Below, one piece after another: positions 11,002 to 17,033 of a stretch of DNA of 64,000 nucleotides. Every line of letters begins with the position of its first letter. Position 1 is the stretch's first letter. The DNA is from Porphyrobacter sp. ULC335. Its GTDB lineage: Bacteria; Pseudomonadota; Alphaproteobacteria; Sphingomonadales; Sphingomonadaceae. Location of the stretch: the NCBI RefSeq assembly GCF_025917005.1, contig NZ_CP078091.1:2046001-2110000 (forward strand), written 5' to 3'. Made by a program: the position numbers and the translations under genes. A model generated the notes under the pieces. It saw only the letters and a list, made by a program, of their open reading frames with translations, was not told the DNA's origin and ran no database searches.

Positions 11002-12639
11002 ATGTTCAAGCTGTCCCGGCGGAAGGGGTCTGCGAAGTGGCAGGTCCGGAAGCGTTGGCCCAGTGACGTGGCGTCGGTTCTCAAGGGCGAGTTCAACAAA
11101 TCGACGGGTGAGGAAGATCGGAAGGCCGCCCAAGCGCAGCTTCCCTTCCTTGCCGCTGAGTACGAGCGGCAGGTGGCGGAAGCCCGGGCCAAGCTGGCAG
11201 AGGCCCCCCGGGTCGAGCTTTCCGAGGCAGAGGCCCACCGGATGGCTGCGAGCTTCTACCGCGATATGCTGCCCCGGTACGTCGTCACCAGACCCATCGA
11301 CCCCATCGACCACCAGCGGCTCCTAGCGGACACCCAAGAGCGCCTTGCGACCGCCCGCACTATGCTGGGCCGCAATGACTTCGCCCCGGTGCGCGCCGTT
11401 GCCCGGACCCTCACCCAGCAAGCGGGCCTGTCGCTCCCCGAGGATGCCCCGGCGTGGGAGTTCCTGCACCGGATGCTGATGCGCGCCTTTGTCGAGCTAC
11501 ACGAGGTCGCCGCCGCGAACCTTGCGGGCAACCCCGGGTACACCCCGAGCGACCCGGTGATCCGGGAAGTTCCCGCCGCGACTGCCCCCAGCCGCACCGT
11601 GGAGGCGCTTCTGGACGCCTATGAGGCCGACAAGGCCCCCGGCTGGAGCGACTCCACCAAGAAGGCGGTGAAGCCTGTCTTCCGGTTCATGCGGGACGTA
11701 TTCGGGGGCCGTGCCGTCGGCTCCATAACGCGGGAAGAGGCGCGGGAGGCGGTCAAGCTCCTGCAGGGCCTCCCGTTCGGCATGGGCAAGCGCACCGAGC
11801 TTGCGGGCCTCAAGGTGCCGGAAGCGATCAAGAAGGGGGCGCAGCTGGGCCTGCCCACCATCAAGCCCAAGACCATCAATGACGGGTACCTCCTGCACAT
11901 CGCGTCCCTGTTCAACTGGGCCCGCAAGGAACAGTGGGTCGCTGCCAATCCCTTTGAGGGTCTGTCGGTGTTTGATCCGGTGGACGATGCCGACCGCCGC
12001 GACCCGTTCACGGTCCCCCAGCTGCAAGCCCTTTTCACCTCGGGGCACTGGCAGGGCCCATGGCGGGACGGGAAGGGCAAGGCCGGGGACTTCTGGGTGC
12101 CGCTGCTTTGCCTGTTCCACGGCCTGCGGAACGGGGAAGCTGCGGGCCTGCGCGTGGAGGATATTGCAGAGGAGGGCGGTCACCCCGTTATCCGGCTGCA
12201 GCCCTACGACAACCGGACGCTCAAGACGAAGGACTCCCGGGGCACAATCGCGCTGCACCCCGAAATGATCCGGCTGGGCTTCCTGCGGTACGTCGAGAGC
12301 CGCAAGCAGGTTGGGGAGCAGCTGCTATTCCCCGAGGGCCTTGCGAACAGCCGGGGGCAAGTTGGGGCCAAGCTGGGCGAGCGTTTCAGCCTGCACGTGA
12401 AGCGGCTGGGGCTGGAGGGCCGCAAGCTGGGGATGCACTCATTCCGCCACTGCTTTGAGGATCGCCTTAGGGAAGCGGAGTTGCCCGAGCGTACCGCACT
12501 GGCGCTGGCGCGGCGGCGGGAGGCTGGGTCGAGCAAGAGCTACGGGGACGGCCTATCTGCGCGGCAAAAGGCGGAAGCGGTGGCGAAGATCGCCTATCCC
12601 GGTCTGGACCTGTCGCACCTGTACCCAGCCGCCGGGTAA
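11002..12639 (+). CDS. int: Tyrosine-type site-specific integrase
   Basis: This recombinase probably integrates and excises the element at tRNA-Tyr. The N-terminal half holds arm- and core-binding domains (FKLSRRKGSAKWQVRKRWP; a SAM-like domain around VEALLDAYEADKAPGWSDS). In the catalytic domain R376 lies in HGLRNGEAAGL, the HxxR motif is H479 and R482 in HSFRHCF, and the probable nucleophile is Y514 in SKSYGDG. The usual LGH motif is weak (LARRREAG). I chose ATG 11002 (545 aa) because ggaagg at 10986-10991 is 10 nt upstream; ATG 10993 is too close to it. The gene is the first one inside the left att site. Confidence 0.92.
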   Translation: MFKLSRRKGSAKWQVRKRWPSDVASVLKGEFNKSTGEEDRKAAQAQLPFLAAEYERQVAEARAKLAEAPRVELSEAEAHRMAASFYRDMLPRYVVTRPIDPIDHQRLLADTQERLATARTMLGRNDFAPVRAVARTLTQQAGLSLPEDAPAWEFLHRMLMRAFVELHEVAAANLAGNPGYTPSDPVIREVPAATAPSRTVEALLDAYEADKAPGWSDSTKKAVKPVFRFMRDVFGGRAVGSITREEAREAVKLLQGLPFGMGKRTELAGLKVPEAIKKGAQLGLPTIKPKTINDGYLLHIASLFNWARKEQWVAANPFEGLSVFDPVDDADRRDPFTVPQLQALFTSGHWQGPWRDGKGKAGDFWVPLLCLFHGLRNGEAAGLRVEDIAEEGGHPVIRLQPYDNRTLKTKDSRGTIALHPEMIRLGFLRYVESRKQVGEQLLFPEGLANSRGQVGAKLGERFSLHVKRLGLEGRKLGMHSFRHCFEDRLREAELPERTALALARRREAGSSKSYGDGLSARQKAEAVAKIAYPGLDLSHLYPAAG

Positions 12640-12651
12640 CAGCGGGTCGAT

Positions 12652-13080
12652 TAGCACACCCTTTTGAAGGGCGAACCTTGCCCCGGGCAACGCCCTGAAA
12701 ACCGCCTTCCCGGTGGCTTTCGGGAGCACCCCGGGTGCCCCGGGTGTCATCCTCCCGGATATGCGAGCGACCCGCCGGAAAGCCACCGTAACGCTGGCCT
12801 TCCCGGGGCTAGAAGGGCAGGCCAAATAGCCACCACTCTTGAGACGGGAACCGGGGCGGGCGAACTCAGGACTGGCAAAAAACCCTCACCCTTGAAGAGC
12901 GGAACGCCGATTACGCCTGTAGTCGAGTTAGGGCCCACTTTTGAAGAACGAACCGGGACGCGTGATGCGGGGCCGTCATCGGGCGTGGGCCAATTAGGCC
13001 GCAATCTTGAAGAGGGAGCCTTGCGCCGGGTCGCTTCGGAGCGGCCAATTCGTCAGCACCCTTGGATAGCGACCGCCCCA
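12652..13080 (+). repeat. Six degenerate direct repeats with TTGAAGAGCGAACC core
   Basis: Degenerate copies share a pattern close to ggccaattag, a few bases, then cactcttgaagagcgaacc. The TTGA (or TTGG) cores begin at 12664, 12839, 12892, 12941, 13007 and 13062, so the last five are 49-66 bp apart. No coding sequence is convincing here. The pattern resembles the multiple end repeats of IS21-family insertion sequences, but no transposase is present; an iteron-like protein-binding array is the alternative. Confidence 0.6.
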
Positions 13081-13354
13081 ATCCCTTTCACGTACGCGTA
13101 CACGTGCGCGCCCTTTAGGTACCTATAGGGGAACCCCCTCAACACCAACGCTACCACCAACAGCTGGTACCTTGCTGGTGCACTGTCAGTTCTACCCCCT
13201 CCACACCCTCCTCTCACCAACACCGGGTACCAGCTGGTGACCCGTAAGTAGGGGCTGGGGGCGGGGGTCGATATCTCGCACCTGTCGCCACCGACGGTGC
13301 CCCTCCAGTTCCCAAGTTTCTGTCGCGCTCCCTTTCTGGAGGTTGAGCGCACGG
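13081..13354 (+). other. Non-coding control region with palindromes
   Basis: No gene is apparent. The stretch contains the palindrome gtacgcgtac (near 13095), a CACGTG, and an inverted pair built on accaacagctggtacc (near 13157-13175) and ggtaccagctggtg (near 13228-13241). The base composition is C-rich on this strand. It lies between the repeat array and a long hairpin and could be an operator, origin or transfer site; nothing decides among these. Confidence 0.4.
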
Positions 13355-13409
13355 TGGACCCTGCCCTGTATGGCTGCTTTCGGTGCCATCGGGTGCAGGG
13401 CAGGGTCCA
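13355..13409 (+). repeat. Long two-step hairpin
   Basis: A perfect 14-bp inverted repeat, tggaccctgccctg (13355-13368) and its complement (13396-13409), encloses a second stem, atggc (13370-13374) with gccat (13385-13389). The structure could form as RNA or as a single-strand DNA cruciform. It is not followed by a T run, so it is not an ordinary terminator. Confidence 0.6.
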
Positions 13410-13504
13410 GAACCTCACCAGCCGCCACCGGCTCCACACCCGAAACCGAACCCCATCCATCCCTTCAATTCACCGGCGGTGCCCCTGCGGGCCCTGTCGG
13501 GCAC

Positions 13505-13530
13505 CCCCGCTTGCCGAGGCGGGGTCTTTT
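13505..13530 (+). terminator. Terminator-like hairpin upstream of the small-gene operon
   Basis: ccccgc (13505-13510) pairs with gcgggg (13519-13524) around an 8-nt loop, followed by tctttt. It lies 43 bp before the ATG at 13573, so it could act as an attenuator for the operon as well as ending upstream transcripts. Confidence 0.6.
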
Positions 13531-13572
13531 CCAACCGCTGGCAATCGGCCCCAGCAACCGAAAGGCTTCCAC

Positions 13573-14373
13573 ATGGAAGACACCAGCCCCGCCAGCGCCC
13601 GTCTGGCAGTGGACACCACCGGTTCCGACTTCACGGTTCCGAGCTATGACATCGCCCCCGAGGATCAAGCCCGGGCCCAAGAGCTCCTGTCGGCCTCCAA
13701 CGCGGACCCCAACGCCACCCCGAGCCCCGTAAAGCTCACCGGCGGCGGTGCGTTCAAGGCCCCCGAGCGTTTCACCCTGTCCATCCTGCCCCCGGACAAG
13801 CAGGGCCCCATCGCTGCGCAACTCGCCCAGGTACCGGCGCACCTGCGCGCCGAGCGGGAGCACGAGCTTGTCGTGGGCGCACTCAAGCAGAACAGCACCG
13901 CGCTGCGCATCAAGGCAGGCCCCGGCGAAGGGGCAAGCCCGCTCGAGCGTGAGCAGTTCGCCGTCGCCCGCGATATCGACGCGCTCGAGACCGAGGCACT
14001 CGATATCCAGCGCCAGCTTGCCGAGGTCCAAAAGTGGGTGCCGGTGTACAATGAGATCACCGGCGAACCCGTGATCGACCCTCGCACCGGGCAACAGCAG
14101 GTCAAGGCCGTGGAGATCATTCAAGGCGACCGCCGCAAGGCCCTTGAGGCCCGCGTCAATGAACTCGCGTACCGCGCCGACCTCCTGCGGGGGGTCGAAG
14201 GGGACCGGCGTATCCAGCGGGCTCTTGCCCAGACCATCGAACTCGAAAAGCAGCAGCGCCAGCGGCTGGCGGAGCGGGAAGAGGTCAAGCGGCGGGCCGA
14301 GGAAATCAGCCGCCAGAAGCGTATCGACAAGCAGGCCGAGACCCTGTCCCGGTTCAAGGACAACGCGCTTTGA
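13573..14373 (+). CDS. Hypothetical coiled-coil protein of the integrative element
   Basis: I do not recognise this 266-residue protein. The first 90 residues are Pro/Ala-rich with a FTLSILPPDKQGPIAAQL segment. From about residue 120 it is strongly helical and charged (ALETEALDIQRQLAEV; a Lys/Arg/Glu-rich C-terminus around EREEVKRRAEEISRQKRID), consistent with a coiled coil. It has no signal peptide or membrane segment. Start ATG 13573 opens the run of small genes and follows a terminator-like hairpin. Its size, helical content and position suggest a phage-like accessory or scaffold protein, but that is inference. The next tiny gene overlaps its stop. Confidence 0.7.
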   Translation: MEDTSPASARLAVDTTGSDFTVPSYDIAPEDQARAQELLSASNADPNATPSPVKLTGGGAFKAPERFTLSILPPDKQGPIAAQLAQVPAHLRAEREHELVVGALKQNSTALRIKAGPGEGASPLEREQFAVARDIDALETEALDIQRQLAEVQKWVPVYNEITGEPVIDPRTGQQQVKAVEIIQGDRRKALEARVNELAYRADLLRGVEGDRRIQRALAQTIELEKQQRQRLAEREEVKRRAEEISRQKRIDKQAETLSRFKDNAL

Positions 14374-14459
14374 CCACCATCGGGGCTGCCATGATCGGGG
14401 CGGGGATCGGGCTCTTGCTCGCCCCCGTCCGGGCTATCCTGCGGGTGCCCCGTGCGTAA
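14370..14459 (+). CDS. Small predicted membrane peptide (29 aa)
   Basis: A TTG start overlaps the stop of the upstream gene, with aagga 10 nt before it, and encodes 29 residues that are almost entirely one hydrophobic helix (IGAAMIGAGIGLLLAPVRAI) with a basic tail. The tight overlap on both sides and the element's compact layout support it; the short length keeps confidence low. It could be a holin-like or regulatory peptide; no function can be assigned. Confidence 0.4.
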   Translation: MTTIGAAMIGAGIGLLLAPVRAILRVPRA

Positions 14460-14613
14460 CGCGCCGCGCATCTGGCGGGGTGGTAGCAAGGGCCCCCGGC
14501 GCACCGCGCCCCACGTGCCCCCGCAGTGCCGTGAGGTTGCCGTGGAGGTCGCGGGCATGAGCCCGAGCCTACAGCGGTTCGACATTGTCGCAGACGAGCA
14601 CCAGCCCGAATGA
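14452..14613 (+). CDS. Small basic hypothetical protein (53 aa)
   Basis: A GTG start overlaps the end of the 29-residue frame by 8 nt, and the stop overlaps the next ATG (ATGA). The product has a very basic N-terminal half (RNAPRIWRGGSKGPRRT) and an acidic C-terminal end (FDIVADEHQPE). I do not recognise it. Support comes from overlapping start/stop signals typical of coupled phage genes, not from homology. Confidence 0.4.
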   Translation: MRNAPRIWRGGSKGPRRTAPHVPPQCREVAVEVAGMSPSLQRFDIVADEHQPE

Positions 14614-14789
14614 GCACCGGCCAAGACCACCAGCGCCTGTCGCTACGTGAAGCCATCGACGCCAAGTGCAGGGCTTGCATCTACGATTAGTCCGAGCCGG
14701 GTCGCTGGAGACAGCAGGTAGCCGCCTGCAGCGTCACCAGCTGCCCGCTTCACCCTGTCCGCCCGCTGCCGAGGCTGCGGGAAAACTAG
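14610..14789 (+). pseudogene. Small Cys-rich phage-type protein interrupted by an in-frame TAG
   Basis: From ATG 14610, which overlaps the previous stop as ATGA, the frame reads LSLREAIDAKCRACIYD, meets TAG at 14688-14690, and continues in the same frame with SEPGRWRQQVAACSVTSCPL and HPVRP to a second TAG at 14787-14789. Both halves match a small phage/prophage family with a CxxCIYD, then WRxQV, then CPLxPVRP pattern and four metal-binding Cys. The full product would be 58-59 residues. The amber codon falls between the two Cys pairs, so termination would destroy the site. This is either a nonsense mutation or a readthrough codon. Confidence 0.6.
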
Positions 14790-14801
14790 GTCGATAATCC
14801 C

Positions 14802-14919
14802 CCGGAAGGCCACCCAGACGGTGGCTTTCCGGAAGGCCGCTCGCGCTCCGGGATCAATCCCAGCCGACCACACCGACCACCACCCGAAAACCACTGAGAC
14901 GGTGGCTTTTATAGCCACC
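14802..14919 (+). repeat. Two hairpins built on a shared ggtggcttt sequence
   Basis: Stem 1 pairs ggaaggccacc (near 14803-14813) with ggtggctttcc (near 14821-14831). Stem 2 pairs ggtggct (14901-14907) with agccacc (14913-14919) just before the ribosome-binding site of the gene at 14935. The right arm of stem 1, acggtggctttccgg at 14818-14832, is also a perfect inverted copy of ccggaaagccaccgt at 12775-12789. Another ggtggctttcgg occurs near 12713. Confidence 0.55.
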
Positions 14920-14934
14920 AAATGGAGCACCCCC

Positions 14935-15318
14935 ATGTCCCAGACAAAGACCTGTAGCACCTGCAGGGAGACCAAGCCGGTCTCCGCGTTCTATCGCAAT
15001 GGCGGTGGAAAGCCCGGATATCGGACCCGCTGCAAGGGCTGCCTGAACGCGGCCCGCCGCAATGGCCCCAGCGCGGCCACCCGCATCATCAAGGAAATCG
15101 TGATGCACCACCACAACCCCGCGTTCCCCCTGAGCCCCGAGGCGGAGGCCGTGGTCTACACCAGCATGCCACTGCCCCCTGCCATCATCGCGCTGAGAGA
15201 GCGGCGCGAGCAGCGAGCGGAGAAGGAGAAGCTGCGGCGCGAACGGGCGTTCCGCGCAAAGTATCGGCAGTGCCCTGCCATGACCATCCCGGCCCACATG
15301 CGGGAGGCGGTGGTATGA
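14935..15318 (+). CDS. Small zinc-ribbon-like protein of the element
   Basis: This 127-residue protein has an N-terminal four-cysteine cluster (TCSTCRETKPVSAFYRN, then TRCKGCLNAARR), a treble-clef/zinc-ribbon pattern found in many phage proteins near HNH endonucleases; no HNH catalytic motif is visible. The C-terminal part is a basic helix (LRERREQRAEKEKLRRERAF). It may bind DNA or RNA. ATG 14935 has ggag 9 nt upstream and sits directly after a perfect 7-bp hairpin. Its stop overlaps the next start (ATGA at 15315). Confidence 0.65.
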   Translation: MSQTKTCSTCRETKPVSAFYRNGGGKPGYRTRCKGCLNAARRNGPSAATRIIKEIVMHHHNPAFPLSPEAEAVVYTSMPLPPAIIALRERREQRAEKEKLRRERAFRAKYRQCPAMTIPAHMREAVV

Positions 15319-15542
15319 GCGGCGCTGTCCGGACCTATCGTGGCCTCCACGGTGAGCCTATTCGGGTGCCCGCGGAGACCTTCGCGACCGTCCCCAAGCT
15401 CCACGGCGAGCCTCAGCCGTTCCCCTTCGCCCGCATGGCGGCCGCACTGGGGCCACTGCGCGATCGCTTCGCGCAGGCGGTCAACCGAGCGGGGCTTTTT
15501 GAAGAGGCGCTGGCGCGTGGCGATGTACGGAGCATGCAATGA
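15315..15542 (+). CDS. Hypothetical protein of the element (75 aa)
   Basis: ATG 15315 overlaps the upstream stop, so translation is probably coupled. The 75 residues begin MSGAVRTYRGLHGEPIRVP and end with a helical stretch (LRDRFAQAVNRAGLFEEALA). No known motif, signal peptide or membrane segment is seen. It is the last gene of the compact run; GC content drops directly after it. Confidence 0.5.
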   Translation: MSGAVRTYRGLHGEPIRVPAETFATVPKLHGEPQPFPFARMAAALGPLRDRFAQAVNRAGLFEEALARGDVRSMQ

Positions 15543-15684
15543 AACAAACGGTACGGCACACGTCCAAAGCCTCCCGCGACCACGAAGAGCTATTTGTTGA
15601 TGAAAATCAATTGGGTGCAACGCCCGCCTCTTGTGGAGGCTCCATCGTGACCTATACTCTTCAGAGATAGCTTGGAGTATCACC

Positions 15685-16035
15685 GTGCCGAACAAAGCAT
15701 ACTACATCACACCGATCGATTTCGGTTGGGAGTACCTCCCTTCCGTCCATGAGTTTGCCAACCGGATGGCGAAGCTTGACGTCGAAATCAAACTTGCCCG
15801 TCAACCCTACGGCGAGGCTCGTCTTGATAAGTTTCTTGCTGATTTCGCTAAGGCGCAAGAACTCGCCGATGAGGTTGGGTGGGAAGGCGATTTCCGTGGT
15901 GACCCGTGCGTGTTCTGCCTCCCCATCGAGAATGAGATCGTCTACGGCTTCGTTTGGAAGCAAGAGAACAACGGCGATACTCTGGTCATCACGCCCGAGC
16001 CGATGCCTTGGCTCGATCATCTGGTTTTAACCTGA
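15685..16035 (+). CDS. Hypothetical protein (116 aa)
   Basis: GTG 15685 has ggag at 15674-15677 in good register and gives a 116-residue protein starting MPNKAYYITPIDFGWEYLP. It is acidic and aromatic-rich, with two Cys in DPCVFC (a CxxF/C-like pair) and a C-terminal VWKQENNGDTLVITPEP region. There is no signal peptide. The frame continues upstream to ATG 15631, but that stretch lacks a ribosome-binding site. Its base use is closer to the KAP gene than to the small-gene run, suggesting it belongs to the cargo. I do not recognise a family. Confidence 0.6.
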   Translation: MPNKAYYITPIDFGWEYLPSVHEFANRMAKLDVEIKLARQPYGEARLDKFLADFAKAQELADEVGWEGDFRGDPCVFCLPIENEIVYGFVWKQENNGDTLVITPEPMPWLDHLVLT

Positions 16036-16251
16036 TCCTTCGGTGGCAGAGCGGCGGTGAGCCTCGGTGGCAGGAAGTGGCCGCTTTCACCTCAAAAATC
16101 TGAAGCGGCTAGCGTACGGAAGCGAAAGCCCCACTCCCCCCATGGGGGTCCCTAACGCCTCTCGTCGGTGCCTCGCGGAGTGCCTTCTCGCTCTTGTAGC
16201 GCGTGGGCACTCCGGTGCCTCACTATGGGGCGAGGATCTCTGCCCGCCCTA

Positions 16252-16369
16252 TGTCCGCTTGGGGTATACCTGCAGCGGACACGCTGTCCGGACACTTTCT
16301 CTGTCCGAATAGGGTTGACATAGGATTCTCCGGACAATAGATGGCGAGGCTCTACACCCTAATCGGACA
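16252..16369 (+). promoter_or_regulatory. Putative res site: array of TGTCCG half-sites plus resolvase promoter
   Basis: Half-sites tgtccg/cggaca occur at 16252, 16276, 16285, 16289, 16302, 16331 and 16364. Subsite I would be the 30-bp dyad 16252-16281, centred on ggtatacc; subsite II the 35-bp dyad 16302-16336; subsite III about 16345-16369, next to the gene. Sizes and order match Tn3-type res sites (about 28, 34 and 25 bp). A sigma70-like promoter lies inside (ttgaca at 16315-16320, weak -10 near 16338), so the resolvase probably represses itself. Arms 16301-16315 and 16356-16370 also match as an inverted repeat at 14 of 15 positions. Confidence 0.65.
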
Positions 16370-16379
16370 GGAGCACGTC

Positions 16380-16928
16380 ATGACCCAGACCATCGGATAC
16401 GCCCGCGTGAGCACCGAGGATCAAGATTGCAGCATCCAAGAGGAAGCCCTGCGGGCCGCCGGTGCCACCATCATCCGCAGTGAGCGCAAGAGCGGGACCA
16501 CCACCACCGGGCGCACCGAGCTTGCCACGGTGCTGGACTTCCTGCGGGAAGGGGACACGCTGCTTGTCACCCGCATTGACCGCCTTGCGCGGTCCCTCAT
16601 GGACCTTGAGGGGATCGTGGGGGAACTGCGGGCCAAGGGGGCGCACCTCAAGGCGACCGAACAACCCATCGACACCTCCACCCCGGCGGGCCGCGCCTTC
16701 CTGCAGATGCTGGGGGTCTTTGCCGAGTTCGAAACCGCCATCCGCCGGGAGCGGCAGCTGGAGGGGATCGCGAAGGCCAAGGCCAAGGGCGTGTACAAGG
16801 GCCGCAAGCCCAGCGTCCCGGTGGAGGAGGTGCGCCGCTTGAAGGCGGAGGGGTTGGGAGCGAGCGCGATTGCGGAGCGGCTGGGGATCGCCCGCAGCAG
16901 CGTATATGAGGCCCTCAAGGGAGCCTGA
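16380..16928 (+). CDS. Serine recombinase (resolvase/invertase)
   Basis: This 182-residue protein is a small serine recombinase. Nucleophile S11 is in GYARVSTEDQ, the conserved arginines are in LVTRIDRLARS (R65, R68, R71), the long E helix is around residues 100-130, and a C-terminal helix-turn-helix lies in GLGASAIAERLGIARSSVYE. Start ATG 16380 has aggag about 8 nt upstream and lies right beside a res-like array. It could resolve multimers of the excised circle or be left from a Tn3-type transposon; no transposase gene is near. The upstream in-frame ATG at 16341 would place the start inside the operator. Confidence 0.9.
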   Translation: MTQTIGYARVSTEDQDCSIQEEALRAAGATIIRSERKSGTTTTGRTELATVLDFLREGDTLLVTRIDRLARSLMDLEGIVGELRAKGAHLKATEQPIDTSTPAGRAFLQMLGVFAEFETAIRRERQLEGIAKAKAKGVYKGRKPSVPVEEVRRLKAEGLGASAIAERLGIARSSVYEALKGA

Positions 16929-16999
16929 AGCCCTGCTTTTTTCGGCGTAATCTACTGAACTGTCGACAAAAGGGTCGACTCTACGGCTCACCTACGACT

Positions 17000-17019
17000 A
17001 GTTTCTTCGGAAACTCTGT
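17000..17019 (+). terminator. UUCG-tetraloop hairpin before the KAP gene
   Basis: agtttc (17000-17005) and gaaact (17010-17015) close a ttcg tetraloop, followed by ctgtttt. It is 15-20 nt before the ATG at 17034, so it may end resolvase transcripts and keep the NTPase low in normal growth. A gtcgac repeat pair lies just upstream (near 16962 and 16974). Confidence 0.5.
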
Positions 17020-17033
17020 TTTGGAAGAGCGAT

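Noticed and set aside
12652-13080. CRISPR-like array
   Set aside because: Units are degenerate, spacing varies from 49 to 175 bp, and no cas genes exist in the window.
12664-13128. Open frame of 154 codons through the repeat array
   Set aside because: Composition is Pro/Gly/Arg-rich, there is no ribosome-binding site and it runs through the repeats and palindromes.
13355-13409. Integron attC site
   Set aside because: No RYYYAAC/GTTRRRY ends and no integron integrase.
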